DNA from: Mycolicibacterium flavescens
Lineage (GTDB): Bacteria > Actinomycetota > Actinomycetes > Mycobacteriales > Mycobacteriaceae
Length of the DNA stretch: 64,000 bases
Direction: 5' to 3'
Assembly: GCF_001722335.1 (NCBI RefSeq)
Contig: NZ_MIHA01000024.1
Span: 1-64,000 of the forward strand
Within the stretch, counting starts at the first letter, position 1. Each line of letters opens with the position of its first letter. A program made the translations under genes and the position numbers. This document shows, in pieces, positions 42,481 through 51,117 of the stretch. A model generated the notes under the pieces. It saw only the letters and a program-made list of their open reading frames with translations, was not told where the DNA came from and searched no databases.

Positions 42481-43017
42481 TCAGCGCGGGCCGTCGACCT
42501 CGTAGGTACCGGCGTCGTCGCGGAACACCACCTGCACGTCCCGGTCCGCGCCGTTGATCCTGACGCGGCACGAGAAACCCGCGCCGGCCTTGACCCTCGG
42601 GTTCTGGCCGTCGTTGCACTCGACGGCCTGGACCTCGTTGGCGCCGTATCCGTTGATCGGGTCGCTGAGGATCTGCCGCACACCGGCTTCCGCCTGCCGC
42701 ACATCGAGCACGTTGGTGCTGCGACTTCCGAAGTGCCCGAAGTACCACAGCGCGCCGACCAGCACGACCGCTTCGAACGCGACGACGAACAGTCCGGCGA
42801 TGATCAGCGTCCGCCGGCGCGACCGGGTTCGGGGCGGCGGGGCCGCCGGGTCCGGTTGACGCGGCGGCGACTGCATCGGCGGCCGTGGCGGCGGTGCAGG
42901 CTGACGCGGCGGTGGATATCCCGATGGCTGATATCGCGGTGGCTGGCCGCGCACCGGGGCGCCGCCGGGGCGCGCCCACCACGGCTGCTGTCCTGGTCCC
43001 GGTCGCGGTGCGTTCAT
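42481..43017 (-). CDS. DUF4333-domain membrane protein
   Basis: A 178-residue protein: Pro/Arg-rich cytosolic N-terminus (1-68), one helix (about 69-93) and an external DUF4333 domain with DVRQAEAGVRQILSDPINGYGANEVQAVECNDGQNPRVKAGAGFSC, including the two family Cys. DUF4333 proteins are common in actinobacteria and of unknown role. It starts 4 nt after the stop of the metallopeptidase gene, so both are in one operon. Confidence 0.85.
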   Translation of the reverse strand: MNAPRPGPGQQPWWARPGGAPVRGQPPRYQPSGYPPPRQPAPPPRPPMQSPPRQPDPAAPPPRTRSRRRTLIIAGLFVVAFEAVVLVGALWYFGHFGSRSTNVLDVRQAEAGVRQILSDPINGYGANEVQAVECNDGQNPRVKAGAGFSCRVRINGADRDVQVVFRDDAGTYEVDGPR

Positions 43018-43021
43018 GGCG

Positions 43022-44458
43022 TCACGAAAACCGTTGGAAACATTCGTCGATGGAGCTGGACAGGCCCAGCCGGTAGGCCAGGATGCGGGTGAAGCCCGCC
43101 GGCGCGGGCGTGCCGTTGACGTCGCTGGCGACCACGCCGTTGGTCAACAATCCGGCGACCGCCTCGTCGGCGTCGCCCGGAGACAGCACGAAGTCCAGAC
43201 CCCCCTCCTCAGTCATCTGGCCCTGCGCCACCCCGGTGAGGCAGGCGGTGCGCAGCGCGGCGACCGGCGTATCGAGGTCGACCCCGCGCTCCCGCTGCAC
43301 CGCCAACGCATACCGCGACGTCACCACCGACAGCGCCGTGTTGTCGCCTTGGACGAGCACTCTGTCCTCTTCCTCGTTCTTGGGTTCGCCGATGGCTTGC
43401 AGCGCAGCCATTTCCACGTGAATCGTATTGGTGTCAGGGCAGTACGAGGCCGGCTGAGCGGTTCCGCACGCCGACGGCGCCGTCGACAGTGCGGGTGCCT
43501 CGGCCGGCTGGTAGATCGAGTTCAACACGCGCATCAGCGTGGCCAGCGTGTCCTCGTCGATGGCGCTGTCCAGCACCGGATCGCCGTACGCGTCGTAGGT
43601 CAGTTGCTTCGGCAGATCGCCCTGACGCTTGCGGATCTCCGCGGAATCGATCGCCGCGCACTGGTCGGCGCCCCCGGCGAAACCCATCTGGAAGGCGCTC
43701 ACCCGGTCCAGCGCGGAACCGTGAGCGTCCCCTCCGCCTTCAGCTTCGACCGGGTCGCGCAGGTAGATCAGTCCGCCCAGCACCCGGTTCAGGCTGGTGC
43801 CCGTGGTCAACGCGAAGCGCTCGGAATCCCCTGCCGCCACATACCGCAGATAGACCCCGGCGAAGCAGTCCGCCTGCTGTTCCTTGACCAGGACTTCGGT
43901 TTGGCGATCCGCCAGCTCACTCATGTACTGCAGCGCGTGGCCGTATTCGTGCGCGAGGACACCGACGACACCCATCTCGCCGAAGTAGCGCATCGCCGTC
44001 GGCACGAGAACGCCTCGATCCCAGGCGACCGAGTGGCTCAACGGGCAGTACAGCGCGTTGACCAGTCCGCTGAGATCGCTGAGGCAGACCCACGGGCCGT
44101 CCGGATCGTCTGAGTCGTAGGACACGAGATCGCGGACCGGCTCGAACTCACCCGGCAGGTACTTCGCATAGTTGGTCCGCCAGAACTCCTCGATGTCGTT
44201 GAGCGCCAGCAGAGCCAGCCGGTCCTCGGGCCCGCCGTCGGTGTTGTCCACCTCGCCGACCGGTCGCGGCGCGTCGGGCCGCGGACCGCTCGGGCCGTCG
44301 GCCACCGGCAGACCGCCGACCCGCTCGGGGTTGAACAGCATCGACGTCGCGCGGCCCTCGACCGCGACGGGAGGGGTCGACGCGCATCCGGCGACGAGAA
44401 CCGCCGCGCACACCGCGGCCGTCGACCACCGCACCGCTCGACCGAGCCGGTTCACCAT
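43022..44458 (-). CDS. Lipoprotein neutral zinc metallopeptidase
   Basis: A 478-residue lipoprotein (signal ending LVAGC, Cys25) with zinc motif HEYGH (His170, Glu171, His174) and a downstream EQQADCFAGVYL motif that supplies the third ligand in the neutral zinc metallopeptidase (YpfJ-like) family. The chain is longer than the simple family members, with a C-terminal region of about 250 residues. Catalysis on the outer surface is expected; the substrate is unknown. GGGAGG is very close to the ATG at 44458, so the GTG one codon later (44455) could be the real start. Co-transcribed with the DUF4333 gene. Confidence 0.85.
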   Translation of the reverse strand: MVNRLGRAVRWSTAAVCAAVLVAGCASTPPVAVEGRATSMLFNPERVGGLPVADGPSGPRPDAPRPVGEVDNTDGGPEDRLALLALNDIEEFWRTNYAKYLPGEFEPVRDLVSYDSDDPDGPWVCLSDLSGLVNALYCPLSHSVAWDRGVLVPTAMRYFGEMGVVGVLAHEYGHALQYMSELADRQTEVLVKEQQADCFAGVYLRYVAAGDSERFALTTGTSLNRVLGGLIYLRDPVEAEGGGDAHGSALDRVSAFQMGFAGGADQCAAIDSAEIRKRQGDLPKQLTYDAYGDPVLDSAIDEDTLATLMRVLNSIYQPAEAPALSTAPSACGTAQPASYCPDTNTIHVEMAALQAIGEPKNEEEDRVLVQGDNTALSVVTSRYALAVQRERGVDLDTPVAALRTACLTGVAQGQMTEEGGLDFVLSPGDADEAVAGLLTNGVVASDVNGTPAPAGFTRILAYRLGLSSSIDECFQRFS

Positions 44459-44603
44459 CGCCTCCCTGCGCCGATCATCTGCCTCCCGCCCAGTACCCAT
44501 CATCGCCGAGCGGTTGCCCGTACGCGCCGCGCGTGCCGCAATGCGGGCTTATCCACAGGCAAAGACGCCGCACCGCGGGACTCGCCGCGCTAATCTCCCC
44601 CAC

Positions 44604-44873
44604 GTGGCTGACTACGTCACCGAGATCGGCCTGCTCATCATCGGCGCGGTCCTGCTGTTCCGCGGGCTGCCGGGGGTGATCCAGCTGATCGGCGCGCTCG
44701 AGTGGCAGCGCGTGCCCGGCACGCTGCTGGGTTCCGGCGTCGCGGGCTACCAGACCCAGGCCCGCGGCGGGCATGCCGGCGCCAACGTGCAGCGCTCCGT
44801 GGTGGCCTACCAATACGAACTCAACGGGCGACGTTTCGTCGGTCAGCGCGCCGCGGTCTCGTTCCTGGGCTGA
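44604..44873 (+). CDS. Small membrane protein, DUF3592-like
   Basis: An 89-residue protein with one N-terminal membrane helix (ADYVTEIGLLIIGAVLLFRGLPGVIQLIGAL), then the short beta-rich pattern WQRVPGTLLGSGVAG...SVVAYQYELNGRRFVGQRAAVSFLG typical of DUF3592-like proteins. GTG start at 44604. The next gene (MFS) begins 1 nt after the stop, so they are likely translated together. Function unknown. Confidence 0.7.
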   Translation: MADYVTEIGLLIIGAVLLFRGLPGVIQLIGALEWQRVPGTLLGSGVAGYQTQARGGHAGANVQRSVVAYQYELNGRRFVGQRAAVSFLG

Positions 44874-44874
44874 C

Positions 44875-46407
44875 GTGTCCGACGTCAGCACCCCCCAGCG
44901 TCAGGTCTCGGGGCTGGCCGCCGCGATGACGATCGTCGCGATGGGGCTCGGCTATGCCATCGCGATCGGCGACCCCACCTCGCTGTCGGCCAACCTGCAA
45001 CTCGTTTCCTCGGGCCTGCACATCACCGGCGGGACCGCGACGTTCGTCGACAGCCTGGCCACCCTCACCATGGCCGCCGCCGTCCTCAGCGCCGGCGCGC
45101 TCGGCGACCTGTACGGCATGCGGCGCATGTACATGGCCGGCCTGTGCGGCGCGTTCGTATTCAGCGCGCTCGCCGCCGCCGCACCCGTGGCCGCGGTGCT
45201 GCTGATCGCCCGCGCCGGTGTCGGTGTGACGCTGGCGTTTTTGATCGGCCTGTCGCTGGCCATCACCAACGCGGTGTTCCCGCCCGGCCGCCGGGCCGCC
45301 GCGATCGCCGCCTACTTCGGTGTCGGCTACGCCGTGGCCACCCCGCTGCCCGCGATCAGCGGCGCGCTGGGCCACGCGATCGGTTGGCGTGCCTGCTTTT
45401 TCGTCGTCCCCGTGATCGCGGCGATCGGCCTGCTCGTGACGTGGCGGTTCGTGCCCGACACCGTGCGCGCCACGCGCCGCCTCGACGTTCTCGGCATGGC
45501 GCTGTTCGCCATCGCCCTGCTCGGGCTGATCTTCGGCATGTCGCGGATCGAGACCGGGTTCAACGCGCTCGGCGTCGCCGCGATCGGTGTCGCCGTCGTC
45601 GCCGGGGCCCTGTTCGTCCTGCAGGAGTTGAACACTCGCGATCCCGCGCTGGACATGCGGGTGTTCCGGTCGGGCCGGTTCAACGCCGCGGTCACCGCGG
45701 GGGTGATGTTCAACATCGTGCTCGGCGGGTCGATGGTGCTGCTGTCCTTCTACCTCGTCACGATTCGCCGCGAAAGTCACGAACTGTTCGGGCTGTTGCT
45801 GATCCCCGCCACCGCGCTCGCCGCCGTCGCCGCCACCAGCGCCGGGCCCGCGGCCAACCGGTTCGGCCCGCGCACCGTCATGGTCTCGGGCCTGCTCACC
45901 ATGCTCGGCGGCCTGCTGCTGATGCGGCTTTTCGACCTCGACACCACCCGCACCACCGTGTTCGTCACCACGGCGCTGATCGTCGTCGGCGGCGCGCTGG
46001 TCACCACGCCGCAGGCGCAGATCATGATGAGCAGCGCCCCAACGGATCTGGGTGGTGCGGTGTCGGCGGTCAAGAGCGCGGTCAACGAGGGCGGCTACTC
46101 GCTGGGGCCCGCCCTGTTCGCGCTCGTCGGCATCAACCTGTTCCTCACCGACAGCGTGCGTGCCCTGTCCGGCTCCGGGCTGACCCGCGCCGAGACCCGC
46201 GAGGCGCTGCAGATGGCGCACGGCGGCCGCGGCGCCCAGGTGGTCAACCCCGAGCAGGCCCGCCTGGTGGTCGACGCGGCCCCGCACATCGCCGTCGACG
46301 CCATCCACACGCTGAGCCTGGTGATGGCGGCTGGGCCCGTCGTCGCGATCATCCTGGCGCTGTGGCTGATCAAACCCGGCAACGCCACCAAGCGCCGACA
46401 GCTTTGA
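44875..46407 (+). CDS. MFS transporter, 14-helix DHA2 type
   Basis: A 510-residue drug:H+ antiporter-like major facilitator with about 14 hydrophobic helices. Family landmarks are LGDLYGMRRMYMAG (motif A between helices 2 and 3), a PLPAISGALGHAIGWRACF (motif C region) and the extra central helices of DHA2 members such as EmrB/LfrA. GTG start directly after the DUF3592-like gene. It probably exports a hydrophobic compound. A 9-bp-stem hairpin follows the stop codon at 46427-46449. Confidence 0.87.
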   Translation: MSDVSTPQRQVSGLAAAMTIVAMGLGYAIAIGDPTSLSANLQLVSSGLHITGGTATFVDSLATLTMAAAVLSAGALGDLYGMRRMYMAGLCGAFVFSALAAAAPVAAVLLIARAGVGVTLAFLIGLSLAITNAVFPPGRRAAAIAAYFGVGYAVATPLPAISGALGHAIGWRACFFVVPVIAAIGLLVTWRFVPDTVRATRRLDVLGMALFAIALLGLIFGMSRIETGFNALGVAAIGVAVVAGALFVLQELNTRDPALDMRVFRSGRFNAAVTAGVMFNIVLGGSMVLLSFYLVTIRRESHELFGLLLIPATALAAVAATSAGPAANRFGPRTVMVSGLLTMLGGLLLMRLFDLDTTRTTVFVTTALIVVGGALVTTPQAQIMMSSAPTDLGGAVSAVKSAVNEGGYSLGPALFALVGINLFLTDSVRALSGSGLTRAETREALQMAHGGRGAQVVNPEQARLVVDAAPHIAVDAIHTLSLVMAAGPVVAIILALWLIKPGNATKRRQL

Positions 46408-46426
46408 CAGCCAGCGAATTTCAGCG

Positions 46427-46449
46427 TCTACTGGAGACCTTCCAGTAGA
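46427..46449. repeat. Perfect hairpin, 9-bp stem and 5-nt loop
   Basis: TCTACTGGA (46427-46435), loop GACCT, TCCAGTAGA (46441-46449). It lies 19 nt after the MFS stop codon and 12 nt before a small gene. There is no T-tract, so it may be an operator for a TetR/PadR-like dimer or a non-canonical terminator. Confidence 0.6.
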
Positions 46450-46461
46450 TAGAAGACGCCC

Positions 46462-46698
46462 ATGCTCCCCAAGACCGGCTCTGCCCTCCGTAGTTTCGTC
46501 GAGTCCGTGGCGGCGGCCTCGTTCGGCCTCGCGCAACGCCTGACCGGCACGCAGCCCCGCGCCAGTCGCGCGGCCGACGCGCGCCTCGCCGACAGCAACC
46601 GCAACCATCAGCAGGCTTTCGTCGACCTCGGACGTGACACCAAACTCGAACACCAGGACCGCGCCGACACCGCCTCAGAGCGGGGCACCGCCGAGTGA
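46462..46698 (+). CDS. Small hypothetical protein
   Basis: A 78-residue protein with a mildly amphipathic N-terminal helix (LRSFVESVAAASFGLAQRL) and a charged C-terminal half. No family recognised and no good ribosome-binding site. The case for it rests on the 4-nt overlap (GTGA) with the alanine-dehydrogenase-like gene, which suggests translational coupling. It could instead be only a leader for that gene. Confidence 0.4.
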   Translation: MLPKTGSALRSFVESVAAASFGLAQRLTGTQPRASRAADARLADSNRNHQQAFVDLGRDTKLEHQDRADTASERGTAE

Positions 46699-47858
46699 CG
46701 GCAAGTGCTGGCTCTCAGGCGCTTTCACTTGGCGTGCTGGCCCGGTCGCGTAAACCGAACGAACGCCGGCTGCCCATCCACCCTGCCCACTTCGACCGGA
46801 TCGACGAGCACCTGCGTCGCCGAATCTTCCTCGAGCACGGCTACGGCGCGGACTTCGGGGCGACCGACGACACGCTGGCCGGAATGGTCGGCGGGATTCG
46901 GACCCGCCAGCAGTTGATCAGCGACTGTGATGTAATCCTGCTGCCGAAGGTCGAAGCCGCGGATCTGGCCGAGCTCAGAGTGAATCAAATCGTCTGGGGC
47001 TGGCCGCACTGTGTGCAGAACTACGACCTGACGCAGATCGCCATCGACCGGCAGCTGACCTTGATCGCCTTCGAGGCGATGAACCACTGGCAGCCCGACG
47101 GCGGCTTCGCACTGCATGTCTTCCACAAGAACAACGAGCTCGCCGGATATTGCTCGGTGCTGCACGCCATGCAGTTGACCGGGATCACCGGAAACTACGG
47201 CCCGCGACTGCGCGCCGCTGTCATCGGGTTCGGCGCGACGGCCCGCGGCGCGGTCACCGTGTTGAACGGACACGGAGTCGACGATGTACGGGTGCTGACC
47301 AACCGCGACGTGGCCGCGGTAGCGGCCCCGATCCACTCAACCCAGATCATCCAGATGGGCCACGACGACGACGCGCCTCCCGACCGCACCTGGGCCGACA
47401 CTCCCGACGAGGGTGTCATCCCGGTGGCGCAAGTGCTCGCCGACAACGACATCGTCGTCAACTGTGTACTTCAGGATCCCGTGAACCCGTTGATCTTCGC
47501 CACCGAGTACGACCTTGCCGCGTTCGCCCCCGGCAGCCTGATCGTGGACGTCTCGTGCGACGCCGGTATGGGGTTCAGCTGGGCCGCGCCCACCTCGTTC
47601 GCCGATCCACTTCGGTTGCTGCACAACAACATCGCGTACTACGCGGTTGATCACACGCCGTCATATCTGTGGAACTCCGCGACGTGGGAAGTCAGTGAGG
47701 CGCTGCTACCGCACCTCGACACGGTGCTGGCCGGCCCGGACGCCTGGGCGGCGAGCGCCACCATCGATCGGGCCGTGGAGATCCGCGAAGGGGTCGTGCA
47801 GAACGCCGACATCCTGTCGTTTCAGCACCGCGCGGCCGAGTATCCGCACGAGTCCTGA
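46695..47858 (+). CDS. Alanine dehydrogenase/N5-(carboxyethyl)ornithine synthase-like oxidoreductase
   Basis: A 387-residue protein of the alanine dehydrogenase/pyridine nucleotide transhydrogenase fold: RKPNERRLPIHPAHF start, RAAVIGFGATARGAVTVLNGHG nucleotide-binding region and VDVSCDAGMGFSWA. The sequence pattern is closer to N5-(carboxyethyl)ornithine synthase-like proteins than to true L-alanine dehydrogenase. It should reduce an imine formed from pyruvate and an amine or ammonia. GTG start overlaps the preceding small frame. Exact substrate unknown. Confidence 0.75.
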   Translation: MTASAGSQALSLGVLARSRKPNERRLPIHPAHFDRIDEHLRRRIFLEHGYGADFGATDDTLAGMVGGIRTRQQLISDCDVILLPKVEAADLAELRVNQIVWGWPHCVQNYDLTQIAIDRQLTLIAFEAMNHWQPDGGFALHVFHKNNELAGYCSVLHAMQLTGITGNYGPRLRAAVIGFGATARGAVTVLNGHGVDDVRVLTNRDVAAVAAPIHSTQIIQMGHDDDAPPDRTWADTPDEGVIPVAQVLADNDIVVNCVLQDPVNPLIFATEYDLAAFAPGSLIVDVSCDAGMGFSWAAPTSFADPLRLLHNNIAYYAVDHTPSYLWNSATWEVSEALLPHLDTVLAGPDAWAASATIDRAVEIREGVVQNADILSFQHRAAEYPHES

Positions 47859-47868
47859 GGCACCGAGG

Positions 47869-48027
47869 TCAGCGCATCGTCTCCGGAATCGAGTTCAGCG
47901 CATGAAGTACCTGTACGGCCAACTCGTCCGCGGCATCGCCCTTGAGTTTCGAGTGCGCCTTGATGGCGTCAGCCACCAACGTGACACGCCTGGTGTAGGG
48001 GCTGACGATCTCGGGGGAAGTGGTCAC
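47869..48027 (-). CDS. Small conserved-looking protein (DUF6307-like)
   Basis: A 52-residue protein from a GTG at 48027 with AGGA 7 nt upstream, ending at TGA 47869. It reads SPYTRRVTLVADAIKAHSK, then KGDAADELAVQVLHALNSIP, two amphipathic helices. I recall similar small actinobacterial proteins under DUF6307, but this is not checked. It is too short for usual gene cut-offs. It is convergent with the alanine-dehydrogenase-like gene (gap 10 nt). Confidence 0.6.
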   Translation of the reverse strand: MTTSPEIVSPYTRRVTLVADAIKAHSKLKGDAADELAVQVLHALNSIPETMR

Positions 48028-48133
48028 CGGAAGTCCTATTCATCGAGCATTTTTCACTCGAACACGGGCTGTCCGATACTGCCGACCCTACACCCTGCTC
48101 CCCCAAACGCTGTGGCCGCCGAACCGGCAGGCG

Positions 48134-48310
48134 CTATTTCCGGAACGCGTCCTTGATCTTCTCGCCGGCGTCCTTGAGGTTGGACTTGGTCTGATCGCCG
48201 CGGCCCTCGTCGCGCACGCGCGCGTCGCCGGTCACGTTGCCGATCGCCTCCTTGGCCTTGCCGCCGAGGTTCTGAACCTTGTTCCGTGCCTTGTCTGCTG
48301 CGCTCATCAT
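48134..48310 (-). CDS. CsbD-family stress protein
   Basis: A 58-residue hydrophilic protein with the CsbD pattern ADKARNKVQNLGGKAKEAIGNVTGD and KSNLKDAGEKIKDAF. CsbD-like proteins are general-stress proteins of unknown mechanism. Two ATG codons in a row (48310, 48307) follow GAGAGGAAACCG, so either is the start. It lies 47 nt behind the DUF1206 gene on the same strand, probably as a second cistron. Confidence 0.85.
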   Translation of the reverse strand: MMSAADKARNKVQNLGGKAKEAIGNVTGDARVRDEGRGDQTKSNLKDAGEKIKDAFRK

Positions 48311-48357
48311 CGGTTTCCTCTCGTGTTCCGGCCGGATACCCAGACCGTCGGCTTTTC

Positions 48358-49170
48358 TCACATTCGGGCGTAGCGGGTCAGCGCGAAGCTGTACAACCCG
48401 TAGGCCGCGAAACCCATTGCCGCGACGACCAACAGCGTCTTCCCGTACTCGGCGCTGCCGAGCGCCTTGACCGCCGCGTCGAGCCCCGTCGCCCTGGCCG
48501 GCTCGCTGAGGAACGACGCCGCGATCACCGACAGGCCGGCCGCCGCGAGCACCGCGCCCTCGGCGACGTGACCGCTCACCCCGAGCACGACGATCAACCG
48601 TCCGCCCGGCACGGTGAGGTCGTCGAGGAACTTCATCGACGCGCCCTTGTACGCGAAGTAGCCGCCGATCGCCATGATCACCAGGCCGATCGCCACCAGC
48701 ACGGCCTTACCGCCGCCGGACTGCATCAACCGCGCGCTCAGACCGGCCGCCTGCTCGCTCCCGCGCCGGTGCGCACCGAGCGCGAACTGGATGGCGGTCA
48801 GCGCCAGCGCGCAGTACACCACCGCAAGCCCGAAAGCCTTCAGCCGGTTGATGATCGGTGAATCCCGGACGTGCGCATCGGAGCACTCGCCCGGGTGCAG
48901 GCCCAGCAGCGTCTCCGCCAGCCGCCACGCCGTCAGGGCGAACAAGCCGAGCGCGACGATCCACAGCGAGATGTTGCCGCCGCGCTGAGCCGCGATGGTC
49001 GCCAGCGCGCCAGTCTGGTCGGCCTCGTCGCCGCCGACGCCGACCGCGATCCGCACGATCAGATACGCGATCAGCAGGTGCAGAACCCCGTTGACCGGAT
49101 AACCCAGCCGCGCGACGGCCTGCACCACGCGGCTGCCCGTCGCCTGGTTGACGGCGCCCTTGAAGCTCAC
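48358..49170 (-). CDS. DUF1206-domain membrane protein
   Basis: A protein of about 270 residues with six hydrophobic helices in three DUF1206 pairs (VARLGYPVNGVLHLLIAYLIV; RLKAFGLAVVYCALALTAI; AEYGKTLLVVAAMGFAAYGLY). The repeated GY/G..AxG pattern is characteristic. Function unknown, often stress-linked in actinobacteria, which fits the neighbouring csbD gene. The GTG at 49170 is preferred because GGAG lies 8 nt upstream and a GTG at 49212 has no clear site. Confidence 0.82.
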   Translation of the reverse strand: MSFKGAVNQATGSRVVQAVARLGYPVNGVLHLLIAYLIVRIAVGVGGDEADQTGALATIAAQRGGNISLWIVALGLFALTAWRLAETLLGLHPGECSDAHVRDSPIINRLKAFGLAVVYCALALTAIQFALGAHRRGSEQAAGLSARLMQSGGGKAVLVAIGLVIMAIGGYFAYKGASMKFLDDLTVPGGRLIVVLGVSGHVAEGAVLAAAGLSVIAASFLSEPARATGLDAAVKALGSAEYGKTLLVVAAMGFAAYGLYSFALTRYARM

Positions 49171-49271
49171 CTTCCCCGCTCCGGCATACCCCCGGCTACC
49201 CGAGCCGCACACCGCAGAAACGAACGCGTACGCCGATCCGCATCGGGGTAACCGTGCGGCGGAGGTGTTCG

Positions 49272-49691
49272 ATGAAACTTCAGTCGGTCAGCCTGTCGGC
49301 CGCGGCCCTGGTCGTCGCCGGCTGCGGCCTGACCGGCCCGACACCCAGCGAGGAACCCGCCGGGTCCGGCAGCATCACCATCGCCGACCGGTCGCTGTCC
49401 ACCCGGTCGGTCGAATGCACGCAACACGAGTGGGCGATGACGATCGACGCCGACGCCGATCCCGGCCGCGCCCAGGTGTACCTCGAACTCGGCGGCGCGG
49501 CGCCTGAGGTCCGCACGGTCACCATCGAGAACATCGACGGGCTCGACGCGGTCTCCGGGGGCGACGTCGCAGATGCGAAGGCCGCCACCGACGGGAACGT
49601 CTACACCGTCACCGGCACCGCCGTCGTCTCCGACCGGGGCAACCCCGGGCAGAGCCGCTCGATGCCGTTCGAGATCACCGCTCCGTGCTGA
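49272..49691 (+). CDS. lpqH: LpqH-family (19-kDa type) lipoprotein
   Basis: A 139-residue lipoprotein with signal KLQSVSLSAAALVVAGC (lipidated Cys18) and the LpqH fold pattern: a first Cys in RSVECTQHEW, EVRTVTIENIDGLDAV, YTVTGTAVVSD and a final Cys in FEITAPC, the two Cys forming the family disulfide. LpqH is a major surface lipoprotein and TLR2 ligand in M. tuberculosis. GGAGG 6 nt before the ATG fixes the start. It overlaps the convergent WS/DGAT gene by 17 nt. Several paralogues per genome are usual. Confidence 0.85.
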   Translation: MKLQSVSLSAAALVVAGCGLTGPTPSEEPAGSGSITIADRSLSTRSVECTQHEWAMTIDADADPGRAQVYLELGGAAPEVRTVTIENIDGLDAVSGGDVADAKAATDGNVYTVTGTAVVSDRGNPGQSRSMPFEITAPC

Positions 49692-51072
49692 TCGCATCGA
49701 CGAGCTCGGCCAGTTCGGCGCCGAAACCGTCGGCCAGATCCCACAGATCGTTGACCAGTTTGCGGCACGAGATGATGCCGACGTTGAGCTTGCCGTCCAA
49801 CGACATCACCGTGATGTTGAGCCCCGACCCGTGAAAGATCGGCCCGAACGGATACATCGCGTTGATCTTCGCGCCCATCACGTACAGCGGGACGTCCGGG
49901 CCTGCGACATTGGAGATCACCGCGTTGTGGATCGGGGTGTGCTTGAGCGGGGTGTGCGACAGCAGCTCCAACGCGAAGCCGATCATCGGCGGCGGCAGCG
50001 CCTGCGTCACGTCGGACAGCAGCGTCGGCGCGATCTCGGCGCTGTGACCCTTTGCGCGGGAGCTGGATTCGGCGATCGCCCGCAGCCGCTCGACCGAATC
50101 GTCGATGTGGGTCTGCAGGTTGCAGAAGAAACCGGACAGCTGGTTGCGGCCCGGCCGGTCGGACTGGTCGTGCACCGACGACGGCACCACCGCGAGCAGC
50201 GGTTTGTCCGGCAGCTCACCGCGCTTGGCGAGGTAGCGCCGCAGCGCGCCCGCGCACAGCGTCATCACCACGTCGTTGACCTTGACGTCGAAATGGTTCT
50301 TGACGGCTTTGACGTCGCCGAGGTCGAGTTGCGCGCTCGCGACGATGCGTTCGGCGGTGATCTCGGTGTTGAACACGGTGCTCGGCGCGCTGAACGGGGC
50401 GGCCATCGCGGTGCCGCTGCGCGCGCGGGTGATCGTGCTGACGATCGTCGACATCGTGGCGGGCACGGCGCGGGCCAGCTGCAGCGGCCGGGTCAGCGAG
50501 CGCACCAGACCCCCGGCGGCGATCTCGAACGGTCGCGCGCCGCCGGGCCCCTCGACGGGGTCCGGTGGCGGGGCGTCGGGCTCGAGGTCGCACAGCTTGC
50601 TGATCAGGTGGGCCGCCGACACCCCGTCGACCGCGGCGTGGTGCACCTTGAGCATCAGCGCGAGGGGTCCGCCGTCGTGCGGGTCGGTGCCGTCGACACC
50701 CTCGATCACCCACATCTCCCACAGCGGCTTGGCGCGGTCCAGCGGCGACGAGGCGATGCGTCCGCAGAGGTCGGCGAGTTCGGTGCGACCACCGGGCGCG
50801 GGCAGGCAGACGCGGCGCAGGTGATAGGTCAGGTCCAGGTCGGGGTCCTCCACCCAGACCGGGTGGTCGAGGTTGAGCTGACTGTTGGCGAGTTTTGCCC
50901 GCAGCTCGGGCAGCGCAGGCAACCGTGAGGCCAGATGCTCGCGCATCGCCTCGAAGCTGTACCCACCGGGGATCGTGGTGGTGTCCAGCTCGGAGATCGA
51001 GCACACCTGCAAAGGCACGCTTGATGATTCGCTGTAGAGCATGCTGGCGTCGAATGCGCTCAGCCGTTCCAT
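49675..51072 (-). CDS. WS/DGAT/MGAT acyltransferase (triacylglycerol synthase type)
   Basis: A 465-residue wax ester synthase/diacylglycerol acyltransferase. The catalytic motif HHAAVDG (HHxxxDG) is intact, together with MERLSAFDASMLYSES at the start, the PLWEMWVIEG motif and a C-terminal NPFGPI-like segment (YPFGPIFHGSGLNI). It makes triacylglycerol or wax esters from acyl-CoA, a storage-lipid function typical of mycobacteria. It follows the cyclic-nucleotide-binding gene by 45 nt on the same strand. Confidence 0.93.
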   Translation of the reverse strand: MERLSAFDASMLYSESSSVPLQVCSISELDTTTIPGGYSFEAMREHLASRLPALPELRAKLANSQLNLDHPVWVEDPDLDLTYHLRRVCLPAPGGRTELADLCGRIASSPLDRAKPLWEMWVIEGVDGTDPHDGGPLALMLKVHHAAVDGVSAAHLISKLCDLEPDAPPPDPVEGPGGARPFEIAAGGLVRSLTRPLQLARAVPATMSTIVSTITRARSGTAMAAPFSAPSTVFNTEITAERIVASAQLDLGDVKAVKNHFDVKVNDVVMTLCAGALRRYLAKRGELPDKPLLAVVPSSVHDQSDRPGRNQLSGFFCNLQTHIDDSVERLRAIAESSSRAKGHSAEIAPTLLSDVTQALPPPMIGFALELLSHTPLKHTPIHNAVISNVAGPDVPLYVMGAKINAMYPFGPIFHGSGLNITVMSLDGKLNVGIISCRKLVNDLWDLADGFGAELAELVDAISTER

Positions 51073-51117
51073 TCGGGCGGCGTACCCGATTTAACAGCGG
51101 CGTTAAACCTCGGCGGC

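Noticed and set aside
47869..48133. Promoter-only interval between the alanine-dehydrogenase-like and CsbD genes
   Set aside because: A 52-codon minus-strand gene with its own ribosome-binding site explains more than half of it.
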